Below, piece by piece: positions 20,431-31,800 of a DNA stretch of 64,000 bases. The notes under the pieces are model-generated. The model was not told the origin of the DNA. It did not search any database and was given only the letters and a program-made list of their open reading frames with translations. Source of the DNA: Hermetia illucens (Eukaryota; Arthropoda; Insecta; Diptera; Stratiomyidae); contig NC_051852.1 of NCBI RefSeq assembly GCF_905115235.1, positions 164,256,164-164,320,163 on the forward strand, read 5' to 3'. Each line of letters opens with the position of its first letter. Position 1 is the first letter of the stretch. A program made the translations under genes and the position numbers.

Positions 20431-20711
20431 CTATTTTTATCTGTGATTGATTACTGCGCTGTGCATTAGACCAACGTTGCAACAACGCGAGGAGTGCAGT
20501 GTGGTAGTGACGGTCCTCAAAAAAGGAAACAGCAATTTCACTTTCGCGACTGCAAACTATTACGAGCGTCGAAAAAAAAGGCACAAACATATTCCATTAA
20601 GTTAAGCAGCACACCACCAGGATCTTTACTGGGATATCGAGACAGAGCGAGAGATTTATAGTGTATCAACACGCCGGCCGGGTTGTTACTGGGGAAGAAC
20701 CTCGCCCTATA

Positions 20712-23700
20712 TCTATATATATAATAGAAAGTGGTGTTAGTTACACTATTTATAACTCAAGAATGGCTGAACCGATTTGGCTGAAAATTGGTGGACAGGT
20801 AGCTTAGAACCAGGAGACGGACATAGGATACTTTTTATCCCGCTCGACCGCGTTTCCGTGAAGTTCTTATAAAACGTGGTATAACAAAGACGCATCTGAC
20901 ATGGAATAACAAAACGCAATTGACAGCTAAACATAATTTTGTCTATGGTTAAGTAGAAAATTTGATAATATAAATTTTGTCAGAAATATATAATCATCAG
21001 TAATTTGTATTCTCTTTGAATCATTATTAACAATCCCGCGGCCAAGACGATCGAATCTTTCCCGACAAAGCCGTAATGCAAGAAGGATACGAAACATTGT
21101 GAATGAAGTGACTGAAGAAGCACAAGGAATTGCCCTGAAGAGCGCTGCGTTAGTATGGTTCAATTTCGTACATCTCAATCACAACAGCAAAGCGAAGCAA
21201 CCCGTGAAACAGCTCGGTTGGCAATGCGAAATCGTCGAGCGAATAACAGAGATCAACAAGTAGATAATTTTCGACGCACAAGAAGAGATTTATCAAGTGC
21301 TGATTTGAATCGAGCAGCGTTTCGATATGATCGACGGCAAGTATTCCAAACGATAACCACGGAAATTAACAGCTGAGACCGTCACTAGCAACGATGGTTA
21401 TCCACTGTATCGCCGTCGATCACCCGATGATAACGGTCGAACTGAAAGTGAAAAGAATGGATTTCGTTGTCAACAACAGTTGGATTGTTCCATATTCGCC
21501 ACTTATTTCCAAAACGATCAAGACACATTACAACGTTGAGTATTGCAATTCAGTAAAGTCGATAAAATACATTTGCAAATATGTCACGAAAGACAGCGAT
21601 ATGGCGATTTTTGTCATCCAATCCTCCAATACCAACGATGAAATTGCGCGCTATCAAGTTGGTCGTTATGTGAACTGCAATGAAGCGATTTGGCGTATAT
21701 TCGCATCCCCTATTCACGAACGTCATCCTATTGTTGTGCATTTGGCGGTGCATCTGAAGAATGGTCAACGAGTATATTTCACGGCTTCGAATGTTGTTCA
21801 ACGTGCTGAAACACCTCCAGCAACCACCTCCGCAACATTGACCAGTTTCTTTGCGATCTGCCAATGCGATCCGAACTTTGCTTTACTGGGAGGTGCCACG
21901 TTATTACACTTGGAATGCTTCATCGAAGAATTTTCAATGACGGAAGCAAGGCGATACGGTTCCTGGATACATACAGTTAATCCAAAGAATGATGAATGCA
22001 GTTGTTGCTGGTAAATGTGCGTGGGCCAACGTCATTTGAGTGACTACGGACTGTTAATGATAGAATATTCCCAATATATCGTGTTGCAAGTGAAGAAATC
22101 AATTTACTAGAAAACGATGCCCATTGGGATACGACAATCGTTGAAGCCATTATCTCTGCATCTTCAAATCAGATACGCACATTATTTGCAATCATCATTT
22201 TGACATGCTTTCCATCGAACCTATCTAACCTGTGGCATAAATACAAGGATAATATGTCGGAAGATATTTGACATCAAATACGTGTCAGTTCCAGAAATCC
22301 CGATCTTGAGATGAATGAGGAGATACATAATCTGGCTTTACTCTTGATCGAAGACATGTGTTACCTTAGGTGCGGTAGTTTATTAGTCAGGTTAGGAATG
22401 CCAGCGCCAAATCGTGAAATAAATGACGCATTTAATCGAGAATTGGAACGGGAACGTGAATATGATCACCAGGTATTAGATTTAGTAGTTCAAACGAATG
22501 TACCACTATTGAATCCTCAACAAAAGGATGTTTATGACACATTAATGAAGGCAATTGATGATGGAAATGGTGGTTTATATTTCCTGGATGCCTCTGATAG
22601 AACTGGCAAGACATTCCTCATGTCAGTAGTTTTAGCAACTGTTCGTGCGAGACCCAACATTGCGCTTGCGGTTGCTTCTTCTGGAATAGCAGCCACATTG
22701 TTAGAAGGATGCCGTATCGTTCATTCAGCATTAAAATTGCCGTTAAATCTTCAAACTATTGAAGAACCAAAATATAATATTTCAAAAAACTCCGCAATGG
22801 CCAAAATTTTATCGGCATCGAAAATCACCATCTGGGACGAATGCGCAATGGCGCATAAACGTGTATTAGAAGCCACTTAACCGAACATTGAAATATCTAC
22901 GCAACGACTGGAGATCTTTTGGAGACGCAATGATTTCAGCGTCTGGCGATTTCCGCCAAACAATCCCAGTAATTCCAGGATCAACGGCTGCCGACAAAAT
23001 AAACACTTGCCTCAAATTATCGAATCTATGGCGCTATGTGAAGAAACTCCAGCTGACAACAAACATGAGCGTTGCATTGCTTAATGATACATCTGCTTAA
23101 GATTTCTCTGAGCAATTGCTGATTATCGGTAATGGTCCAGTGCCTGTCGACGAATCGAGCGAATTGACTTTATTTCCTCAGAATTTCTGTAACTTTGTCT
23201 CATCGAAAGACGAACTTATTAACAAAGTATTCCCAAACATCATTACTAACTACAAAAATAATGAATCGTTGAGTTAGCGAGCAATTTTAGTGGCTAAGAA
23301 TAAAGATGTAGATGACCTTAACTACATATTTCAGAATGATATGATTGGAACAATGCATTCTTTAATCCATTAACTGTGTAACAAATAAAGATGAAGCCAC
23401 CAACTCCAATTGAATTTTTAAACTCCTTGGATGCGCCTGGCTTGCCACCGCACAATTTACGCCTAAAGGTTGGCTCCGCAGTAATCATGCTTCGAAACAT
23501 AAACCCACCAAAACTTTGCAATGGTACGCGTTTGGTGGTAAGTAAATTGATGAAGAATGTGATTTAAGCGTCGATACTCAAAGGAAAATTCGAAGGTGAG
23601 GAAATTCTCATTCCGAGGATCCCGATGATCCCAACCGATATGCCGTTTGAGTTTAAAAGACTTCAATTACTCTCTTGCATTCGTCATGACCATTAACAAA

Positions 23701-23812
23701 TCACAAGGTAAATCCTTGAAAGTTTGTGGCCTGAATCTGGAAAATCAATGTTTTTCACATTGTCAATTATATGCGGCCTCTAAGGCGGAGCAAAGTTCGC
23801 AGGGTCAGCTAG
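20712..23812 (+). mobile_element. Helitron, decayed but with both termini
   Basis: The 5' end starts TCTATATATATAATAG, followed by the GTTAGTTACACTATTT and GGCTGAACCGATTTGG sequences common to insect Helitrons. The 3' end is GGGTCAGCTAG (CTAG at 23809-23812). It sits between A and T, as Helitrons do. Inside are remnants of the Rep region (YNVEYCNSVKSIKYICKYV, 21394-22014) and of the Pif1-type helicase (22311-23840). Several stops and frame changes and a size of 3.1 kb, against 5-7 kb for autonomous relatives, show it is dead. Confidence 0.85.
21394..22014 (+). pseudogene. Helitron Rep-region remnant
   Basis: Contains VEYCNSVKSIKYICKYVTKDSDMA, shown here as two adjoining motifs VEYCNSVKSIKYI and CKYVTKDSDMA, and HERHPIVVHLAVHLKNGQRV, conserved downstream of the Rep HUH motifs. 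The nuclease motifs themselves are missing upstream. Confidence 0.75.
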
Positions 23813-23838
23813 TTATCTATAAATCTTGCCCGTTCTGA
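22311..23838 (+). pseudogene. Helitron Pif1-type helicase remnant
   Basis: Helicase motifs are visible in order: VPLLNPQQKDVYDTLM, the Walker A position read as DASDRTGKTF (normally GGTGKT), IWDECAMAHK (Walker B region), SGDFRQTIPVIPGS, PGLPPHNLRLKVGSAVIMLR and ITINKSQGKS-like near 23690. In-frame stops occur at about 22878, 23098 and 23277, and the last motif is in another frame. Confidence 0.8.
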
Positions 23839-23869
23839 AGAACCGCGTGTCACAGAACGAAAAATTCAG

Positions 23870-24395
23870 CTCCCAAATAGAGCCTTCTACTCGGTCCTAT
23901 CAATTTTAAAAGTCAGCTGCATATACAGGAAAGCAAAACTCCCGAGTATACAAAACGATAATAAGAACTGTGTTATGCTAGGGATGTGAAACATGGACCC
24001 TAACACAAACTTTCGAAAAATTTGTCAATGCTTTCGGAGGGTCATGAAGAAAAGAATAAGAGCTAAACGAGATAGCGGCCAATGTCGGATCAGACACAAC
24101 CATGAGTTGTACCAAATATTTCACAACACTGAAGGCACCACATTAATAAAACTTCGGAAGTTTCAATGAGCTGGCCACGATCAGCGCAAGGATGACATTC
24201 AAATACCTAAAATGCTATTCGAAAAGAAGGCAGAAAACCACTAGGAAAACTTCGAAAGTGCTAGACAGATTCTGTTGACAAAGACAGCACATCACTGCTC
24301 GGATTTCAAAATTGGAGGACGCGATCGATGGGTCGTGATGGTTGGAGGAAGGACATGTCGAACACCTAAAGTTTTCGTCTCATGCAGAATCGTCT
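23870..24395 (+). mobile_element. LINE C-terminal fragment (third RTE/CR1-like family)
   Basis: Decayed plus-strand coding: RIYKTIIRTVLC-GCETWTLTQ, then pieces read as AGHDQRKDDIQIPKML, GKRPLGRPRKRW-like and GRDGWR. The order is that of the RT thumb and tail of RTE/CR1-type LINEs. Multiple frame changes. Confidence 0.5.
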
Positions 24396-24535
24396 ATGAT
24401 TAAATCTGAAGAAAACAGAGTTTTTGGCGACCGACCCCTACAAAACGAGTACGGTAATTGTCAATGATAATGACTTATCTCAGATCGACGCTGTCAGACG
24501 TCGGCGAACTGCACCTCACTCGCTATAATAATGTC
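24396..24535 (+). mobile_element. RTE family B short fragment
   Basis: RLNLKKTEFLATDPYKT followed by a VIVND-like stretch matches the family-B RT just after the YADD block (compare RLNLNKTEFLTTDPHET near 36980). Confidence 0.6.
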
Positions 24536-24826
24536 GTGCGTTGAGAACATTTGCGATTGTGATGGGGCTTACATGCTATAGTCAGGTATCTTTCCCAACT
24601 TGTAGCAAAAGTATCCTTTCGGGTGGATATATCCTGACTTAATTAAGTAACATTAACTCGTGTTATTTTTTCCATTTGCCTCGATAAATCACAAAACTCG
24701 GTCGCACGTTTGTAACAATTTATATTTACATATTAGCCTGAATCCACTAGCAACTTATGAAAGACTAGTCGACATACTGCTTCCCTAGAGAACCTTAAAA
24801 TCTACACCCCTAATTTCACTCCTAGA

Positions 24827-25273
24827 CTAATCCTCATCCTTCGGCTTCAAGAACTTCATTGGTTTCGATTCACTCTCCTCCCGATTGCCTTTCCTCTTCC
24901 TATGCGTGTCGAACTTCCTCGAGATTGTCTGGACAACGTTCCCATAGTAATCCACCATCTCCTGATCGGTCACATCCTTGCCCATTTCATGGCGCGTCTT
25001 TGCCTGTCTTTCCTGCTCCTCCAGTTCCAGCAACCTCTCGATTTCGGGGTTCATCCCTCGGAAGCTCAGTCTGCCGTCGATTAGATCTTCACAACGCATG
25101 AAACTCGGTTCAATGATAAAATTCGAGGAATCATTCATCATGCGGTCAGTGATTTCGTTTGAGTACATCGTGCGTCCTTCCAACGCCGCCAGCTCTTCAT
25201 CCACTTTGTCTTTTGTGCGTTTCATGAATTTCATCTGGAGCACGCCCTTCGATAGTTGCGGTTTCGCCGACAT
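24827..25273 (-). CDS. Mpp6: M-phase phosphoprotein 6 homologue (MPP6), nuclear exosome cofactor
   Basis: A 148-residue protein. MPP6 is a small basic protein that binds the nuclear RNA exosome with RRP6 and MTR4 and aids 5.8S rRNA and other RNA processing. Conserved blocks are visible in order: LSKGVLQMKFMKR (N-terminal family motif), EPSFMRCEDLIDGRLSFRG with MNPEIERL, VDYYGNVVQTISRKF and the C-terminal PMKFLKPKDED. The frame is open 52 codons further upstream, but the first methionine matching the family (MSAKPQLSKG) is at 25273, so I take that start. Single exon, intact. It is divergent from l(2)gd1, 487 bp between start codons. Confidence 0.92.
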   Translation of the reverse strand: MSAKPQLSKGVLQMKFMKRTKDKVDEELAALEGRTMYSNEITDRMMNDSSNFIIEPSFMRCEDLIDGRLSFRGMNPEIERLLELEEQERQAKTRHEMGKDVTDQEMVDYYGNVVQTISRKFDTHRKRKGNREESESKPMKFLKPKDED

Positions 25274-25760
25274 TTCGGTGTGGCTTGGTGGATGTAATTT
25301 AAAAATTATTAAAAACCAACGAGTACCACGCACAGAACTTTGTTTTGGTTGCCCCGGACGTCCACGAAGAGTTGAAAGCTGCAATGTTGACATGTGCTGA
25401 AAGTTGAAAGACGTCTTTTTACACTGCAAATTTGAACAGTTTGTCGAATCGGTGTCTATAGAAATACAATACGAAAATCAAAGGTCATTTGAATGTTTGC
25501 ATTTAAGATGAGCGTATCAAGTTTGGACGAACCAAATCGGACCGAAATTCAGGCAATTTAATGAATTAATTCAAGAAACAAAAATTATTCGAATGACTTC
25601 TCCCATCTGGCACCCCGGACCAGTCTCTGTCAGCTTTCAAAACTGAAAAATAAAGCAATGTCAAAACCGTTCCGATGACGGAATTCGTTAGCAATTGACA
25701 AGGGAAAAACTAAGAAGCACAACTGGACTCAGCAACAAACACGTTCGAAATCCATAGAAA
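25274..25760. promoter_or_regulatory. Divergent promoter region MPP6 / l(2)gd1
   Basis: 487 bp between two divergent start codons must hold both promoters. No TATA box near either start is convincing. The first part is open in the MPP6 frame by chance. Confidence 0.5.
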
Positions 25761-25820
25761 ATGTTTGCCCGAAAAAAGGCTCAGGAACCGCCGAAGAAGC
25801 GAAATCGGGACTTGTCACAG
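25761..25820 (+). CDS. l(2)gd1: l(2)gd1 exon 1
   Basis: MFARKKAQEPPKKRNRDLSQ, donor GTGAGT at 25821. Confidence 0.9.
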
Positions 25821-28800
25821 GTGAGTTTCCCCTCGGGGACGACACAATTTTCCACTTTCACGCAAGGCAACAACTATGACTCACGGTTTTGTCTCTCCAA
25901 AATACTTAGTTTGGCCTTTTCGAAATTCCTGATGATTTCGATCCATCCGGAGGAGCGGACGGCGACGAAAATGATAGCGACCTGGAGGCGGAATTGGCCG
26001 CTATTACTTCAGGAGGCGGATCGAAGCCAAAGCCACAGCCCCGCAAAAAGGAGGTGATCCCGCAATCGGACCTGGACAAAATGGTCGCGGAAAGCCTTCG
26101 CGATATTGGCAGTGACGAGGAATTGTCGGACGGCGATGAAGACGACCCAAACTTATTGGGGGAACTACAGGAGATCACTGGGGAAGAAGTTGCGTCAACA
26201 CCTCCTCCTGCTGCCAGCCCCGAACAAGAAAAAAAGGAAGAAATTTTGTTGCCCACCACAACGGCTAGCACAATTGACTTGTTGAAGTCCCGGATTGCCA
26301 TGTATCAAGCGGCAGAAGCAAATGCTAAGGCTGCAGGCGAAGCTGGCAGAGCGCGACGGTTCAACAGAGGATTGAAAACTTTGCAGGATATGTTGAAACA
26401 AGCATCGGCTGGTCGGAGCATCAACAAGGATGATATTCCACCAGAAGTGTTTGTTAAGAAGCCTGAGAGTGGTGGGGATGAGCCTGCCCAACCGCAACCC
26501 CCTCCAGTTCCAGCACGCGCTGCACCAGCTCCACCACCATCTACACCTCCCACATCACCACCACCAGCTGCTCCTGCCCCGATAATCCCCACTACCATCC
26601 AGCGTCCCGAGAACCCCAACCTTCCGGCACTGTTATCCCGCCAGCACGAGTATAAAGTAGCCGCTTTGACCGCCAAAAAGTCCGGAGATACTGCCTCTGC
26701 CATGGAGTTCGTCAAGATCATAAAGCAATTCGATCTGGTCATCAAAGCCGCCAAAGAAGGACAAGAAGTTGACCTGAGTGATATGCCTCCACCGCCAAAT
26801 GAATTGAAAGAATTTCTCGCGAAAATGCAAGCTGCAGCCGAAGCCCCAGCAGCACCGGAACCTACTCCACCACCTCCAGCAGCCGAAGAGCCTGCTCCAG
26901 CAATGCAAGAGCCAAGAACGATGTTGGAAGCATTACAACAGCGCCTGGACAAGTATAAATCTGTAGAAGCGGCCGCCAAAGCAGAGGGCAATTCAGGCAA
27001 AGCCAGGCGATTCGGACGAATCGTGAAACAATACGAGGACGCTATTAAGCTCCACAAAGCTGGGAGACCTATTCCCGTCGATGAGTTACCAACTCCACCT
27101 GGATTTGGACCCTTGCCCACAGGAGATGCTCCCGCGCCTAAACCAGCGGCTCCAACACCCGCTCCAGCACCCCAACCAAAACCGGCTCCTTCTGTACCAG
27201 CAACTCCTCCAAGATCTACCCCTTCGACACCGTCCCCAAGTAAACCTTCGCCACCTCCCAAGCCAGCAGGCTCCTCGCACGAAGGCACCACTCGCATGTC
27301 AGGAAATCAAGTCGGGACTACCCTTCAGGAAAAACAAATGGCGATTTTGACGCAACGACAACGAGAGTTCAAGCTGGCGGCCATCGAAGCGAAGAAAGCT
27401 GGCGAGATTGAACAGGCCAAGGAATATTTGAAGATCTACAAAGGATTCGAGTCGGTACTAAATGCAGCCAGTTGTGGATTACCGGTCGATATGAACACGG
27501 TATGTCCTATTTTGAGGCAAGATGGAAGGATATGGATAGATTGTAATTCGTTCTGTTTTTTGGTTGCAGCTTCCCATTCCACCGTCACAGAGGGACAAGC
27601 TGGAAGACTCATTTGCATTTGTTAGTGAAGGCGATTGTGATCCCAGTGAGGAAGGCTCCGATTCAGACTTGGCGGTCCGGTTAGAAGAACAGTTGGTTAA
27701 ACAGCTGATGATGTGCAAAAATACCAGGTGAGAACTTTTTTATATGAAAGATGCAATGGCCATTGGGCACTGCCTCTAAACCGGCCGTGTTGGTGATCGC
27801 GGGAGTGATCCCCGTTGCCCTTCTTGCATGCATGTCATATACAAGTGCAAGGGAGGTGGTTGCTCGCGAAGAACGGCAACGCACGCTAGACGAGTGCCAA
27901 CTCTATTGGCAAAATGAAACTAGATGCAGATGGACTACGCGGCTCATCGGCAACTTAGGTCCGTGACTGAATCGGAAGCAGGATCAGACTGACTATTTCC
28001 TTAGCCAGTTCCTAAGTGGGCATGGAGATTTTCAGTGTTACCTGCACAAAATTGGAAAGGCACGATCTCCTGATTGTGTGTTTTGCTATGGAGTTGGGGA
28101 TGACGTCCATCACACTTTTTTTCTTGTGGAAGGTGGGATGGGGTTCGTTAGCAGCTCTATTTGATCATAGGGGATCTCTCTCCAGACAACATTGTCGAGG
28201 AGATGTAGAGGAGTACTGACAGATGGAGTAGTTTTAGTCCTTCTCGTTGCTAAGAAAATAAGAGCTCGACCGGTGCAGGAATCGGATGACAGGGGGTTTC
28301 TTGAACTGGCAGGTCCCTTCCTCCTCTCCCCTCCCGTTGGTGAAAGGAATTCCCTGACTTGAAGGCTCCACAAGGCGGGAGGGTTCGGAAGCTAGCCCGA
28401 AGTAATGTGACAAACGATCCCATCCGATTGTCCTGTGAAGAACATTACTGGTCGATTTTTCATCCACGATGACAAGCAGCTGAAAAGGTGGAAGGAACAC
28501 TACATTGCGGTTTTTAACCGTATCACATCGGAAATGGCGTGGGATCGCTAATCACCGTGACATACGGATACAGACTGTTTCTCCAAGCAGAAGAGAAATC
28601 ATCTCATCAGTGCATTGAAACTGGCTCCAACAGTCTTCGCGCAGGGTTATTTATCGTTGCACCTGCAGTTACTGTAGATCTGCTACTTCTACATACAGAG
28701 ATCCTGGAAATCCAAGAATCTTCCTATAGAGTGGAAGAAGGGGACGATCGTTGAGATTCCAAAGAAGGGCATCCGTTTTGAGCGTGGCAATTAGAGGTGT

Positions 28801-31800
28801 ATCTGCATGCTGCCTGCCGTCGCAAAAATAATAGCTAAAATAATCCTGGAGCGGATCAAAGAACATATCGAAGGCTTAGTCGACAGAGAGCAGGCTGTTT
28901 TCTGCTGTGGATCCTCCTGCATTTACCACATCAACATCATTTGAATCATTTTGGAACAGTACGAGGAATTTAGATCTTCCCTTCACCTACTCTTCATCTA
29001 TTTCGAGAAAGCTTTCGACAGCGTGAACAAGAAGTGTATCAAGAGGGGCAGGGTCCTAGATTTGGAAAGAGAGGCAAATAGAGTCGGAGTGAAGATAAAC
29101 ACCAACAAAATGAACGTTCTTCGTCTGACGGATCATTGCACTCTCCCTACCTGCATTAATGTACAGAGCACCGAAAGGGTCGATTAATTTGTATATCTAG
29201 GAAGGGTGGTTTCTGCGGATTATGGCATCGAACTGAATGTCGCTCGACACATTAGCAGCGCTAAATTCGCTTTCGCTACCTTGTCTAAAATTTAGAAGTG
29301 CAGTTATCACAACACCAAGATTAAGGGATGACAATTCAATTGCTATCTGCGCCATGCAATTGAACCCGCTCTCTCAAGATGGCCGAGAACATTGAAGAAA
29401 CACTGCAACCGCCTCGGAAAGGCTTGGGAGAAGTTGAAGCGCATTTCAGTTTACCGTGTAGGCCGGATAGCCCCATACGCCCAGAACATCATTGGCCCAT
29501 ATCGAAGGGGCTTCACTCCAGCCACATCAGCAACAGATCAGATATTCCCTGTGCGGTAAGCGATGGAAAAAGTGCTGGAGTAAGGCCATCAATTGCACCA
29601 TCTTTTCATCGTCTTTAAAGACACCCATGATAGCATAGCCAGGGTAAAACTGTACACGGCCATGAGAGAATTCGGTATCCCGACGAAATTGATAAGACTA
29701 ACTAGCAGCAGGATCACTCTCAAGACCATTCCACATCAATAACGGTCTACGACAAGGGGATGCCCTATCATGCGTCCTCTTTAACCTGGCCCTGGAGAAC
29801 ATCAATGAAGGCAAGACAGAACCAACCAACCAACAACATCAAAACGCACTGGACAAACTGGAAGATTAAAGATAGGAAACTACAACTTTGAGACCGTTTG
29901 ATAATTTCTCCTATCTAGTGTCGAAAATCACAACCGATAACAGCTACGACGATGAAATCCGCGCACGGTTGTTGGCAGGCAACAGAGCCTATTTCAGCTT
30001 ACAAAAACTGTATCGCTTGAAACGTCTTACTATAGGGCCAAAGCTCTTTACTGTACAAGACAATGATCTTGCCAGTCTTGATGTATTCCGTGGAGACTTC
30101 TTAGCTAGATAAATTGCGAACTCTTGGTCGCGTTCGAGCGCGCGTCTTTTTATCTAACACGCCAACAATTCTAACAGCCTTGTGCCGGGCTATTGTTTGC
30201 CAATGTGTAAGGCCTCTGGACATCCGCCTACCAAATCTTTTCACCAGCAAGTCTATGTGAATGCAGCGTTTCCCGGTCCCACCCAACGGAGATTTTCCTA
30301 TGCCCATTTCGGTGTTGAATCAGCAACGCCACCTTTGAGCGCTTGATATTAGGAAATTTGAAACTTGCATTTCCATATTATGGAACATATCCGTCAAATA
30401 TCGGTAACAGCGCCCTTTTCATATTCATCTGACCCCCTACTGCACCGTTAAACTTTTTACGACACTTCTCATCTTCTTGACATTTCACTTTTGCACGGAA
30501 TCACTGTCTCTGCTGCTCGAAGCGACTTTGTTTTTCGACATATTTTACTTTTTGGGACTTTTCTTCAGAAGAATCCGAGGGAGCTATGCACAAGGTCTCT
30601 TTAAATTGTGGGCCAAAATATGAATCCAATTTAGTCTTCAAGGAATTATTCACACTTTTTCAAATTTATTATTGACGTGAATGAAAAAAATTATAAATCT
30701 GAACATTGAAATAAAATTAAACAAAAAAAAAGGTTAAATCAGCTCAAAAAGGCCGGATCCAATTTAACTTCTATCTCGTTATCACTTGATCTTTATTCTG
30801 CTTGTCACCCGAAATCGGAAAACAGAGCATCAGCCGCACTTTTCTCGAAAAAGTTTCTAAAGTTCCCATTGCATGCACACAACAATGACTCCAGCGTGTA
30901 TGCGCTCAACTATTGCGCAGCAGTATATAAATAAGTGTTTCGCAATTCCTTGAATCGATTCGCTAGGTAAAAATGCATTTGCGAGCACATCAACATGGGC
31001 ACGAAGATAGCCGGGTGATGCGATTTTCAAAGAAATCAAAAAAAGTGTTCCTGGAATTCGAAAAATTTTGTTCAAATGGCGAAATAGATTTTAGGATTTG
31101 ATGGAGTTTAAAATGAGCTTTGCGGCCTCTCACTTTCAGGTTTTAGCTTCAGCCGGCTTTTGGCAAGAATTACTAGGTGGTTTTTCCCTTGGATATAATT
31201 CGTGGCCACGACATGTTTGCAAATCAATAAAAATGAACCACATTTACTAACCACTTTGGCCACGCTGTTTCCAAGGGGAGAAGCAAAGGCAGCGTTTGAT
31301 GAGTTGCCTCTGCCCTGGACGAAACCGTAGCCACCTTTTTTTTTTTAAAAAAAAAAACTAAGATATTAATTGTATTCAAGAATGTTGCGAATATCCAATG
31401 GGAACGACTGTTAGGGTTAGGGTCACCAAGGCTGTCAACAACCCAACAGGTTTGCAAGTCGTGAATAGCATCAGTGCGAGATAATATATGGAACTGGACG
31501 CCACGTGCTGGAGTTAAATACTTTCATATTTGAAATAATAAAACTTATTTTTTCTATTCGCATAGTGGAAAATTTTTACTTTGCAAATACCGATATGTCG
31601 GGAACCACTTGTTCCCTTCATCAGTGCTAACAAGTCTGAGACTTCGGTACACTATAGGATTACAGCATTGCGCTCCAGACCCTGCACTGCAAGTCAGAGT
31701 CGAAAAATGTTAAATCTCGTTTGAAACAGCCTCCGCTAGTGGAAGCGCTCCAGTTAATTGTGGTACGCCTTGAATGCCCGGGCCTTGTGTTGCATTGCTA

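Noticed and set aside
25274-25429. Longer N-terminus for MPP6 starting at 25429
   Set aside because: The extra 52 residues have no family match and the conserved N-terminal motif starts just after the Met at 25273.
26305-27297. 330-codon open frame antisense to l(2)gd1 exon 2, rich in Gly and Ala
   Set aside because: It is the mirror of the Pro/Ala-rich linkers and DM14 codons of l(2)gd1; low-complexity composition and no recognisable domain.
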